NCBI GenBank assembly: GCA_022820945.1
Contig: JAJEEP010000162.1
Coordinates: 1 to 41,040, forward strand
Origin: Alphaproteobacteria bacterium
Lineage (GTDB): Bacteria > Pseudomonadota > Alphaproteobacteria > UBA828
DNA length: 41,040 nt
Direction: 5' to 3'
The translations under genes were made by a program, and so were the position numbers. The notes under the pieces are model-generated. The model was not told the origin of the DNA and searched no databases. It saw only the letters and a list, made by a program, of their open reading frames with translations. Positions 8,437 to 17,748 of this stretch are shown piece after piece. Every line of letters starts with the position of its first letter. Position 1 is the stretch's first letter.

Positions 8437-9350
8437 TTCGCGTACCCCGGCCTGATCTGGACGAAGCGGAGCAGGACGATCGTGCCCACCGCAAGGATCA
8501 GCAGCATCATGTAAGAGACCGCGGCGGCGTAGCCGTAGTTCTGCCACTGGAAGCCGTTCTGGAACGAGAAGAAGCTCAGCGTCGTCGTGCTCCGCGCCGG
8601 CCCGCCGTAGCTCAAACCGAAGATGAGGTCGAAGGAGCGGAACGAATCGACCGCGCGGAAGACCGCAGCGAAGATGATCGCCGGCATCAGGAGCGGCAAG
8701 GTGACGAAGCGGAACGTGGCCAGCGGCTTGGCGCCGTCGACAATGGCCGCCTCGAACACCTCCTGCGGCAGCGCCTGCAGACGTGCGTACACGATGATGA
8801 AGACGAACGGTGTCCACTGCCAGGACTCGACGAGAATGAGCGTCGGCATGGCCATCTCGATCGAGCCGAACCAGTTGGGCGGCTCGAGGCCGACCGCCTC
8901 GATGCACCAGTTGATCAACCCCCAGTCCGGATTCAGCAGGGCGCGCCACATCACGCCGACCACGATGGGCGTGATCAGCATGGGCAGCACCAGGATGCCG
9001 CGCACCAGCCATGCGCCCCTGAGCTGCAGATTGAAGAACATCGCGAGCGCAACCCCGAGCACGACCTGAATCGCCAGCGAGGCGCTGACCATGACTGCGC
9101 TGTTCTTGGTCGCGTTCCAGAAGTGCGGGTCGCGCAGCAGGTCGCCGTAATTCCTGAGGCCAACCCAGTCCCCGGTGCCGGCTGCTGCGGTCAGGTCCGT
9201 GAACGAAAGCCGCAGGCTGTAGAAGAGCGGAAAGATCGCGAACGCCGCGAGATAGAGCAGGGTCGGCGCGAGGAGCAGCCATACGACTGTCCCCGGCCGA
9301 TCCAGCTTCCCCAGCTTGGTGCCGAGCCGTTCGCGACTGGCGGGGGTCAT
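8433..9350 (-). CDS. Carbohydrate ABC transporter permease (MalF/UgpA type)
   Basis: 305-residue CUT1 permease. A polar N-terminus of about 20 residues is followed by a strong membrane segment (about 22-45) and FYSLRLSF, the normal start of UgpA/MalF-like subunits. The EAA loop is at 200-219 (EAAIVDG then LP). It begins 40 bases after the binding-protein stop and overlaps the second permease by four bases. With that partner it forms the membrane channel of a binding-protein-dependent importer for a sugar, polyol or sugar-like compound. Confidence 0.92.
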   Translation of the reverse strand: MTPASRERLGTKLGKLDRPGTVVWLLLAPTLLYLAAFAIFPLFYSLRLSFTDLTAAAGTGDWVGLRNYGDLLRDPHFWNATKNSAVMVSASLAIQVVLGVALAMFFNLQLRGAWLVRGILVLPMLITPIVVGVMWRALLNPDWGLINWCIEAVGLEPPNWFGSIEMAMPTLILVESWQWTPFVFIIVYARLQALPQEVFEAAIVDGAKPLATFRFVTLPLLMPAIIFAAVFRAVDSFRSFDLIFGLSYGGPARSTTTLSFFSFQNGFQWQNYGYAAAVSYMMLLILAVGTIVLLRFVQIRPGYAK

Positions 9351-9390
9351 CCCGCGATCGGGTTACTCGTCCTGTCGGGCCCTCGTCTGC

Positions 9391-10830
9391 CTACGCGAGG
9401 TGCCCCGCCTTGCGCAGAACGTCCTCCCACTGGGCCTGCACGTTGTCGCACGCGGTCTTCGCGTCCTGCGCGCCGATGAGCGCCGCGTTGAACTCGACGT
9501 TCATCATGGCGTTCATCTGGAAGAATTCCGGGATGCGCGAGGTCGGGATGGTGACCGCGTTCTCGATTGCCGACAGCGCATGCTCCAGATACGGGAACTT
9601 TTGGAGCAGCTCCGGATCCTTGAACGCCGAGGTCCGGTTGGCGTCGATGTTGTAGGCCTCGATCGAGTAGCGGTTGATTCGCTTGTTGGTGACCCAGGTG
9701 AGCGCACGCCAGGCGGCACCCCTCTTGGCGGGATCGATATTCGCAGGAATGCCGACTCCCCAGCCGCCCTGGATTGCACTCGGCATATGCCCCGGCCCCG
9801 CCGGCACGGGCGCGGTCCCGGTCACGTCGGCAACCAGCGAGTTCTCCTCGTTGAGCACCGGCCCGGCGATGGTCGACCAGAAGATCATCTGTGCGATCCT
9901 GCCGGTGGAGAATCCGTCCACGTTCTCGGCGAAACCGTACTGCGTGACGTTTTTCGGCGCGTAGGGCAGGTAGTCGATAAGCATCTGCAGCGCATTGATG
10001 CCCTCGGGCGAGTTGATCTGCGGCGTGAAGTTCTTCTCGTTGGGATCGCCGCTCATCAGGCTGCCGCCGGTGGTGATGAAGCGCGTGTACCAGTCCACCG
10101 TGGCCAGCGAGAAATCGTTCGCGCCGATGAAGCTGCAGCCGGCCACGTCGTCGCTGTGCAACGCCTGTGCGGCCGCCATGAACTCGTCCCAGGTGCTCGC
10201 CGGCTGCAGGCCGGCCTCCTCGAACAGGTCCTTGCGGTAGAAGTAGATGACCGATCCGGAATGGAGGCCCGGAACGCCGTAGACGTCCGTGCCCTGGCCG
10301 ACCGTCCCCGTCGCCATGTCGTAGTAGCCGACGTTTCTCATGGCAGCCGGAATGAAGTCGTCGAAGTCCCAATCGGGCGGCGTCTCGGCCGGGTCGTCGA
10401 TGAACTCGTTGAGCTGCATGAAGTAGCCGCCGCCCACCTGTTGCGTGGTCAGGAAGCCCAGATACTCGATCAGCTCGAACGACGACTGCTCGGCCTTGAG
10501 GTTCTGCAGCGTCTTCTCGATGAGCGGGCCGAGGGCGGGCGCCGAGACCACCAGGTCGATTCCGGTTTCAGCCTTCATTTCTGGCAGCAGATCGTCGAGC
10601 GCCCGGTGATCGTTCTCGTCGCCGGTCATGAGGATGTTGATCTCGGTCCCGGCGTACTTCATCGGGTCGTAGTCGGCGGCGAACGCCTTCCGTGCGCCCA
10701 TCAGGCCGGGAAGCGCCGCGGCGGTGACGCCGGCGGCGCCCGCGCCCTTGATGACTTGACGGCGATTCACCCCGCCGGAGGTGCCCTTGCCCGGCTCGCC
10801 CTCGCGACCGGACTCGTTCTTGCGGCCCAT
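9391..10830 (-). CDS. Sugar-type ABC transporter solute-binding protein, Tat-exported
   Basis: 479-residue extracellular solute-binding protein of the MalE/UgpB-like family. The N-terminus carries a twin-arginine signal: Arg23-Arg24 in NRRQVIKGAG, a weakly hydrophobic Ala/Gly stretch, and a probable cleavage site AFA-AD near residue 51. The mature protein has the domain-1 pattern expected of this family, including FYRKDLFEEAG and the TWDEFMAAAQ motif. It is the first importer gene of the leftward operon, preceded by an SDR gene, and a hairpin lies in the gap between them. Export through Tat rather than Sec sets it apart from the other two binding proteins in the window. The substrate is unknown; the family binds sugars, polyols or glycerophosphodiesters. 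Confidence 0.92.
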   Translation of the reverse strand: MGRKNESGREGEPGKGTSGGVNRRQVIKGAGAAGVTAAALPGLMGARKAFAADYDPMKYAGTEINILMTGDENDHRALDDLLPEMKAETGIDLVVSAPALGPLIEKTLQNLKAEQSSFELIEYLGFLTTQQVGGGYFMQLNEFIDDPAETPPDWDFDDFIPAAMRNVGYYDMATGTVGQGTDVYGVPGLHSGSVIYFYRKDLFEEAGLQPASTWDEFMAAAQALHSDDVAGCSFIGANDFSLATVDWYTRFITTGGSLMSGDPNEKNFTPQINSPEGINALQMLIDYLPYAPKNVTQYGFAENVDGFSTGRIAQMIFWSTIAGPVLNEENSLVADVTGTAPVPAGPGHMPSAIQGGWGVGIPANIDPAKRGAAWRALTWVTNKRINRYSIEAYNIDANRTSAFKDPELLQKFPYLEHALSAIENAVTIPTSRIPEFFQMNAMMNVEFNAALIGAQDAKTACDNVQAQWEDVLRKAGHLA

Positions 10831-10915
10831 TGTGTCTCCTCCCCATTCTTACTGCCGGCGCTTATGCGCCAGTCACGGGCAAAACTATCACCGAAGTCAT
10901 AGGGGGGGCCAGCAA

Positions 10916-10934
10916 GCCGGGCACGAGGCCCGGC
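10916..10934 (-). other. Stem-loop between SDR and binding-protein genes
   Basis: Perfect 7-base arms (GCCGGGC and GCCCGGC) enclose a 5-base loop. It lies between the stop of the SDR gene (10947) and the start of the binding-protein gene (10830). No clear T-run follows on the minus strand. It could be an attenuator or an mRNA-stabilising hairpin that sets binding-protein expression apart from the gene before it. Confidence 0.35.
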
Positions 10935-10946
10935 GATGGGAGCGGA

Positions 10947-11747
10947 TCAGGCGGTCAGGTAGCCGTCGTCGCACATGATGGTGTGGCCGGTCACAAGCTC
11001 CGACGCATCGCTCGCGAGGAAGATCGCGGCCCCGATCAGCTCGCGCGGCAAGCCGACCCGCGGCCGGATCATGCGCGCCTTGATGAAATCGGCGGTGAAC
11101 GAGGTCGTCTGCGCGGCCTTTCGGGTCATCGGAGATTCCATCAGCGTCGGGCCGATCCCGTTGACACGGACGCCGCGTTCGCGCCACTCCAGCGCCATCA
11201 CCTTGGTCACCTGGGCAACCCCACCCTTCGACGCGAGATAGGCGCTCGACAACGGGTAGGCGATGAAGGAGCCGATCGAGGCCATGTTGATGATGCTGCC
11301 CTTGCCCTGCTCCAGCATCACGTTGCCGAATGCCTGGCAGCAGAGGTAGGTGCCCTTCAGGTTCAGCTCGATGATGTGGTCGAAGCGCTCCTCGGGAAAC
11401 TCCTCGACCGGGCTGCGATGGGCGGCGCCCGCGCTGTTGACGAGGATGTCCACGCGCCCGTGCTCGCGCTTCACCGCGCTTGCGACCTCGATGCACTGGC
11501 CGCGCTTGGTCACGTCGAGCGGCACGACCTGGGCGCTGCCGCCCTGCTCGTCGATCACTGACTTGGTCTCGGCTGCGCCTTCTTCGTCGATGTCGGCGAC
11601 GACGACCGTGACGCCGACTTGCGCGTAGCCGATGGCGATCGCCCGGCCGAGCCCGCTGCCGCCGCCCGTGATCACGGCCACCCGGCCGGCCAGGTCGAAG
11701 ATATCGCGTGCGTACCCCAGTGGGACGCTGGTGTCATCCGAGGACAT
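10947..11747 (-). CDS. SDR-family oxidoreductase
   Basis: 266-residue classical short-chain dehydrogenase. Cofactor motif TGGGSGLG (27-34), Asp52 pointing to NAD, NSAG at 104-107, Asn129, Ser157 in NMAS, and the catalytic Tyr170-x3-Lys174. The C-terminus TGHTIMCDDGYLTA is standard. I place the start at the ATG at 11747 because a strong GGAGGTG ribosome site sits just before it. An in-frame ATG 33 bases earlier lacks such a site. It is the first gene of the leftward operon and faces the ATPase gene at 11927 across a 179-base divergent region that must hold both promoters. Likely role: first oxidation of the imported polyol or sugar (inferred). Confidence 0.92.
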   Translation of the reverse strand: MSSDDTSVPLGYARDIFDLAGRVAVITGGGSGLGRAIAIGYAQVGVTVVVADIDEEGAAETKSVIDEQGGSAQVVPLDVTKRGQCIEVASAVKREHGRVDILVNSAGAAHRSPVEEFPEERFDHIIELNLKGTYLCCQAFGNVMLEQGKGSIINMASIGSFIAYPLSSAYLASKGGVAQVTKVMALEWRERGVRVNGIGPTLMESPMTRKAAQTTSFTADFIKARMIRPRVGLPRELIGAAIFLASDASELVTGHTIMCDDGYLTA

Positions 11748-11926
11748 CGGCACCTCCGGAGTGTGTAAAGGGCAGGGCAATCGGGTCGCGTCCCGCCGGG
11801 AGGCTCCGTCGCAGGACAGTACCCATCCCAGCCGAAAGCCTGTATCAGATCATGGATCGGCGACGGTAGTGAGGCGCTCCGGCCCGGTCAATGCGGGCGC
11901 GCGTCGATGCTGGATGGGGACTCCCG

Positions 11927-13105
11927 ATGGGCGCGATCGGGCTGAGCGGGATCAGGAAGGTCTTTCCGGACGGCACGGTGGCCGTCAACGACGTGGACCT
12001 CGAAATCGACGACGGCGAGTTCGTCGTGTTCGTCGGGCCCTCGGGGTGCGGCAAGACCACCCTGCTGCGGCTGATCTCGGGGCTCGAAACGATCACCGCC
12101 GGCCAGCTCCGCTTCGACGGCCAGGTCATCAACGAGGTCTCGCCGCGCGAGCGCAACATGGCCATGGTCTTTCAGAACTACGCCCTCTATCCGCACATGA
12201 CCGTCCGCCAGAACATCGCGTTTGCGTTGCGCGTGCGAAAGTTCCGGCAGTCGGAGATCGACGAGCGGGTGAACGAGGCGGCCCGCATTCTCGACCTCGC
12301 CGAACTGCTCGAACGGAAGCCGAAGCAGCTTTCCGGCGGCCAGCGGCAACGCGTGGCCATGGGGCGGGCGATCGTTCGCCATCCGGGCGCCTTCCTCCTC
12401 GACGAGCCGCTCTCCAACCTCGACGCCAAGCTCAGGGTGCAGTTGCGGACCGAGCTGCGGCGCCTCCACGAACGGCTTGGCGTGACCACGATCCACGTCA
12501 CGCACGACCAGGTGGAGGCGATGACGCTGGGCGACCGCGTCGCCATATTCTCGGAGGGCTCTCTCCTGCAGTACGACACCCCCCAGGTGCTCTACCGCCA
12601 GCCGGCCAACATCTTCGTGGCCGGCTTCATCGGCAGCCCGGCGATGAACTTCCTGGAAGCCGCGCTCGTCGGCGGCGGGGACGGGCCCGCAGTCTCGATG
12701 GGAGACACCCGGCTCGCTCTCGGCCCGCAGGCGACGGGCGTCGCGGCGAGGCTCGGCGACACGCTGCTCCTGGGAATCCGGCCCGAGCATCTGGGCTGGC
12801 GCCGCAGCGGCGATGGTGCGCAGGGCGCGCTACAGGCCCGCGTCGAGCTTATCGAATACATCGAGCCCGAGGCCTATGTCTCGGCCTCCCTGATCGACCC
12901 GTCCGTCGTCGTGCGCACGGCCGACGAGCTGGTCGGCGGCAGCCAGGAAGACACGACGGCGCTGGCGCACGACGACGCCCGATACCTCACGCTGCGCGTC
13001 TCTGCGGATGAGGTGCCCGAGCGCGGAGAGGTCGTCGACCTCGTCGTCGAGCCCGACCGCGTCCGCCTGTTCGATCCCGCGACCGGCAATATCCTTGGCC
13101 GCTGA
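11927..13105 (+). CDS. Carbohydrate ABC transporter ATP-binding protein (MalK/UgpC type)
   Basis: 392-residue ATPase of CUT1 importers. Walker A GPSGCGKTT at 37-45, Q-loop Gln83, signature LSGGQ at 135-139, Walker B ending LLDE with Asp159/Glu160, switch His193. The last 150 residues form the extra OB/TOBE-like regulatory domain of MalK-type proteins (GIRPEHL is visible). I prefer the ATG at 11927, preceded by GGGGA, over the in-frame ATG at 11891. It is divergent from the leftward importer, which lacks an ATPase gene of its own, while the rightward importer has one at 16672. It therefore most likely energises the leftward system, though sharing between the two importers is possible. Confidence 0.92.
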   Translation: MGAIGLSGIRKVFPDGTVAVNDVDLEIDDGEFVVFVGPSGCGKTTLLRLISGLETITAGQLRFDGQVINEVSPRERNMAMVFQNYALYPHMTVRQNIAFALRVRKFRQSEIDERVNEAARILDLAELLERKPKQLSGGQRQRVAMGRAIVRHPGAFLLDEPLSNLDAKLRVQLRTELRRLHERLGVTTIHVTHDQVEAMTLGDRVAIFSEGSLLQYDTPQVLYRQPANIFVAGFIGSPAMNFLEAALVGGGDGPAVSMGDTRLALGPQATGVAARLGDTLLLGIRPEHLGWRRSGDGAQGALQARVELIEYIEPEAYVSASLIDPSVVVRTADELVGGSQEDTTALAHDDARYLTLRVSADEVPERGEVVDLVVEPDRVRLFDPATGNILGR

Positions 13106-13135
13106 GGCCAGGCGCGGCGCTCCACAGGCCGCTCC

Positions 13136-13165
13136 TTGCTTGGCCCGCGGGCGATGACGCATACT
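13136..13165 (+). promoter_or_regulatory. Possible sigma70-type promoter before the second binding-protein gene
   Basis: TTGCTT (13136-13141) and CATACT (13160-13165) are separated by 18 bases and lie about 70 bases before the binding-protein start, in a 133-base gap after the ATPase gene. The match to consensus is partial, so this is only a candidate. Confidence 0.35.
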
Positions 13166-13238
13166 CGCCGCCCGTGAGCCGACGCCGCCGCGGCAACGGC
13201 GCCGTGCGGCGTCCCACCAGCCACTCAGGGAGATGACA

Positions 13239-14807
13239 ATGCATCCGAGAACTGTTCTGGCGGCCGGCGTGCTCGGCACGGTCGGCGTGGCCTTGACGAT
13301 GCCCGCCTTCGCGGAGACCGATTACGTCGCGAAGTACGGGATCAAGGAGGACCATCCGGGCATCTGCTCCTACGCGTCGACCGACGCGAAGGACTACACC
13401 GGGCACGAGATCACCATTCTGACCCATGCCGTGCCGGTGATGGGCGAGCCGGTGGCGCTGCACTCCAAGCAGTTCGAGGAGCTGACCGGCGGCACGGTCA
13501 ACGTGGTGCACGCCCCCTTCGGCGAGCTCTACCAGAAGGTGATGATCCCGTTCCAGACCGGGCAGCATGTCTATGACATCGTGTACGGCGGCTCCTACTG
13601 GATCGGCGACTGGGCACCGCACCTGGCAGCCGTGCCCCAGAAGTATCTCGACACCGACGAGATGAAGGACATCACGCCCGCCTATCAGGGTGTCGCCAGC
13701 TGGAACGGCGAGCGCCTGCAGTACACCTTCGACGGCGACCGGAACTACTTCAAGTACATCCTGCCGCCCTTCGAGGACGCGGATAACCAGGCCAAGTTCA
13801 AGGCCGAGTACGGCCGCGATCTCGCCATCCCGACGACCTGGGAGGAGTACGCCGAGGTCGCCACCTTCTTCAGCGGCTGGGACTGGGATGGCGACGGCGA
13901 GCTGGAGTACGGCTCGACCGAGATCGTCAAGCGCGACGACGTGGCCTTCGCCAATTTCATCACCCGTGTCGCCTCCTACGCCAAGAACCCGAACGTGACC
14001 GGCGGCTTCTGGTTCGATCTCGAGACCATGACCCCGCAAGTCAACAACCCGGGCTTCGTCAAGGGGCTGGAGATGTGGATGGACGCGCTCCGCTACATGC
14101 CCCCCGGCGGAATCAACTTCGGCATCGGCGACGAGATCTTCTCCTGGGGCGGCGGCGAGTCGCTGATGAGCGTTACCTGGGACGACGCCTTCATCCAGGC
14201 GATGCAGCCGGATTCGCCGATCCGCAACAAGATCCGCGTCGGCACCCAGTACGGCCCCTCCATGGGCTCGCACAAGGTGTGGAACCGGGTCAGCGGCCAG
14301 TGGGACGAGTTCGAAACCCCCTCGGTCGCGCCTTACGTGACCTGGGGCTGGGGCGCCGGCGTCTCCAGGTACAGCGAAGAGCAGGAGATGGCGTTCGACT
14401 GGTTCTGCTTCTTCTCGAACTACGCCAACACCAACCACGACCTGCTGATCGGCCGCTTCGGCGTCAATCCCTTCCGCACCAGCCACATGGATCCCGACTA
14501 CTGGGAGCAGGAAGCCGGCTGGGATCGCGCGGTGGCGGTGAGCTTCACCGACATGCTGCGGGGCATGGACACGAGCACCAACCGGGTCTTCGACCTGCGC
14601 GTGCCCGGCGTCAACCAGTTCTACACCGCCATGATGGCAGGCGTCGCCAAGGCGATGGCGGGCGAGATGACGGCCCAGGCCGCGCTCGACGAGGTCGCCG
14701 AGGAATGGACCCGCATCGCCGACCGGATCGGCGTCGACGCGATCCGCGAGGCCTACAAGAACGTGGTGGCACTCGAGGACAACGTCTCGCTGGATCAGGT
14801 CCAATAG
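13239..14807 (+). CDS. ABC transporter solute-binding protein (sugar/polyol type)
   Basis: 522-residue extracellular solute-binding protein. Sec signal peptide with cleavage at AFA-ET after residue 25. I chose the ATG at 13239 because AGGGAG at 13227-13232 is six bases before it; the ATG at 13233 would touch that site. The mature protein is large and rich in Trp, Tyr and Asp, as in binding proteins of long-chain polyol or glycoside importers. An EF-hand-like acidic loop DWDGDGELEYG is at about 215-225 and could bind calcium. It begins a second importer whose two permeases and ATPase follow. A terminator-like hairpin directly after the gene suggests it is made in excess over the membrane parts, as is usual for such systems. 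Confidence 0.9.
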   Translation: MHPRTVLAAGVLGTVGVALTMPAFAETDYVAKYGIKEDHPGICSYASTDAKDYTGHEITILTHAVPVMGEPVALHSKQFEELTGGTVNVVHAPFGELYQKVMIPFQTGQHVYDIVYGGSYWIGDWAPHLAAVPQKYLDTDEMKDITPAYQGVASWNGERLQYTFDGDRNYFKYILPPFEDADNQAKFKAEYGRDLAIPTTWEEYAEVATFFSGWDWDGDGELEYGSTEIVKRDDVAFANFITRVASYAKNPNVTGGFWFDLETMTPQVNNPGFVKGLEMWMDALRYMPPGGINFGIGDEIFSWGGGESLMSVTWDDAFIQAMQPDSPIRNKIRVGTQYGPSMGSHKVWNRVSGQWDEFETPSVAPYVTWGWGAGVSRYSEEQEMAFDWFCFFSNYANTNHDLLIGRFGVNPFRTSHMDPDYWEQEAGWDRAVAVSFTDMLRGMDTSTNRVFDLRVPGVNQFYTAMMAGVAKAMAGEMTAQAALDEVAEEWTRIADRIGVDAIREAYKNVVALEDNVSLDQVQ

Positions 14808-14848
14808 GACCGGCGGAATCCGGAATAGCGTTAGACCTCGCTTGAAGA

Positions 14849-14874
14849 GACCGGCGGGCTGAAGCCCGCCGGTC
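14849..14874 (+). terminator. Intra-operon hairpin after the binding-protein gene
   Basis: A perfect 11-base-pair stem (14849-14859 with 14864-14874, GACCGGCGGGC and its complement) with a TGAA loop, followed by GTTCTTC. It sits in the 82-base gap between binding protein and first permease. The T-run is short, so it is probably a partial terminator or 3' stabiliser that lowers permease expression relative to the binding protein. Confidence 0.6.
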
Positions 14875-14889
14875 GTTCTTCGCACGGCC

Positions 14890-15774
14890 ATGCTGGACTC
14901 GCGCTACAAGCACATCTTTCTGCTTCCGGCGCTGCTCGCGCTGGTCGCGATCATCATCTTTCCGCTGATTTACACCGTGCGCCTCAGCCTCTCCGGCTGG
15001 GACGTGAACTTCCCCGAGCTCGACTATATCGGCTGGGACAACTACGCCCGCGCCATCACCGACGGGCGCTTCTGGGATTCCATGGGCACCCTCTACCTGA
15101 TGGTGCTCTTCTGCGTGGTCTTCGAGTACCTGCTGGGCTTCGCATTGGCGCTCATGCTGTGGAAGGACGTGCGCGCGGGGCGCTTCTTTCGCGTGCTCTT
15201 CATCGTGCCGATGTGCGTGACGCCGGTGGTGATGGCCGTGGTCTGGCGCACGATCTTCCACGAGACCCTCGGCCCCCTGAACGACGTGCTGAGCTGGTTC
15301 GGCATCCCGGGCGTACCGTGGCTGAGCAAGTCCGGCCCCGCCTTCGCTGCGGTGGTCATCATCGATGTCTGGCAGTGGACCTCGTTCATGTTCATCCTGC
15401 TGCTGGCGGGACTCATGTCGCTGCCGCGCGAGCCCTACGAGGCGGCGCAGATCGACGGCGCCGGGCCGATCCGCACCTTCGTCCACGTCACCTTCCCGCT
15501 GATGGCGCCGATCACGCTGGGCGCGCTGATCATCCGCCTGATCGAATCCTCCAAGCTGATGGAGACGATCTACGCGCTCACCTCCGGCGGCCCCGGATCC
15601 TCCACTGAGACCACGAGCTATCTGCTCTACATCCGGGGCCTGCGCGAGTTTCAGATCGGCTACACCGCCTCGCTCTCGATCATCTATCTCGCGATCATGA
15701 TCATCGCGCTCACCATCTTCGCCCGCAGCCTGAGCCGGCTGATGATCGGCCGCCAGGGGCCGGTGCGGGTATGA
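14890..15774 (+). CDS. Carbohydrate ABC transporter permease (MalF/UgpA type)
   Basis: 294-residue CUT1 permease. The first membrane segment runs from about residue 8 to 29, followed by YTVRLSLSGWD. About six hydrophobic segments are visible, and the EAA ATPase-docking loop is at 184-190 (EAAQIDG). Its stop overlaps the next permease start by four bases (ATGA at 15771-15774). It forms the channel with that partner. The start at 14890 is just after the hairpin and has no strong ribosome site. Confidence 0.92.
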   Translation: MLDSRYKHIFLLPALLALVAIIIFPLIYTVRLSLSGWDVNFPELDYIGWDNYARAITDGRFWDSMGTLYLMVLFCVVFEYLLGFALALMLWKDVRAGRFFRVLFIVPMCVTPVVMAVVWRTIFHETLGPLNDVLSWFGIPGVPWLSKSGPAFAAVVIIDVWQWTSFMFILLLAGLMSLPREPYEAAQIDGAGPIRTFVHVTFPLMAPITLGALIIRLIESSKLMETIYALTSGGPGSSTETTSYLLYIRGLREFQIGYTASLSIIYLAIMIIALTIFARSLSRLMIGRQGPVRV

Positions 15775-16667
15775 GCGCGCACGAGCCAGCGCGGGAGCGC
15801 GTGCGCGGCGGGTTCAAGGCGGACCTCTACCGCGTGCTCAAGTACGCCGCGCTGATCGCCTGGGCGATCTTCGTGGTGGCGCCCTTCCTCTGGGCGCTGT
15901 CGACCTCGTTCAAGAGCGACCCCGGCGTGGTGGGCGGCGCGACCTACATCCCCTTCCTCGAATACGAGCCGACCGTGGACGGCTGGACCGCGCTCTTCCG
16001 CGATACCAGCTCCGGCGGCATCAGCATGCAGGGGCCCTATCTTTCCAGCCTGGTGGTGAGCCTGATCTCGACCTCGATCGCGCTCTTCCTCGGCACGCTC
16101 GCGGCCTACGGGCTCTCGCGCTTCACCTTCCGCGCAGGGCCCCTGGGCAACAACGACATCACCTTCTTCTTCATCTCCCAGCGCATCATGCCGCCGGCGG
16201 TGCTCGCGATCCCCTACTTCCTGCTGCTGCGCTTCACCGGCCTGCTGGACACCCACCTCGGGCTGATCCTGGTCTACGTCGCGATGCTGCTGCCCATCGT
16301 GGTCTGGGTGATGGTGGACTTCTTCAACACCGTGCCCATCGAGCTGGACGAGGCGGCGCTGATCGATGGCTGCAACCCGATCCAGGCGTTCTACCGGATC
16401 ATCCTGCCCAACTGCGCGCCGGGCATGGTGGTGGCGACGCTGCTCTGCATCATCTTCTCGTGGAGCGACTTCTTCTTCGCGCTGACGCTGACCTTCGCCA
16501 AGGTGCAGCTGCTGCCGCCCACCATCGTGATCCTCAATTCCAACAAGGTGCCGTGGTGGAGTCTGAGCGCGTCCGCGCTGGTCTCGGTGCTGCCGCTGGT
16601 CATCATCGCCTTCGTGCTGGAGCGCTACCTGGCGCGCGGCACGCTTGCCGGCGTGATCCGGGAGTAG
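15771..16667 (+). CDS. Carbohydrate ABC transporter permease (MalG type)
   Basis: 298-residue CUT1 permease with a 25-residue polar N-terminus, then a membrane segment (about 24-44), a long periplasmic-type loop to about 90, and further membrane segments. The EAA loop is at 194-200 (EAALIDG) with LP ten residues on. Translationally coupled to the preceding permease through the ATGA overlap and followed after four bases by the ATPase gene. Confidence 0.92.
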   Translation: MSAHEPARERVRGGFKADLYRVLKYAALIAWAIFVVAPFLWALSTSFKSDPGVVGGATYIPFLEYEPTVDGWTALFRDTSSGGISMQGPYLSSLVVSLISTSIALFLGTLAAYGLSRFTFRAGPLGNNDITFFFISQRIMPPAVLAIPYFLLLRFTGLLDTHLGLILVYVAMLLPIVVWVMVDFFNTVPIELDEAALIDGCNPIQAFYRIILPNCAPGMVVATLLCIIFSWSDFFFALTLTFAKVQLLPPTIVILNSNKVPWWSLSASALVSVLPLVIIAFVLERYLARGTLAGVIRE

Positions 16668-16671
16668 CCCC

Positions 16672-17727
<1,056 letters not shown>

Positions 17728-17748
17728 ACCAATCACTGGAGGAACCCC

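Noticed and set aside
7603..9282. Single 559-codon frame apparently fusing two permeases
   Set aside because: The upstream half is an out-of-frame reading of the other permease. The real junction is a four-base ATGA overlap between two separate genes.
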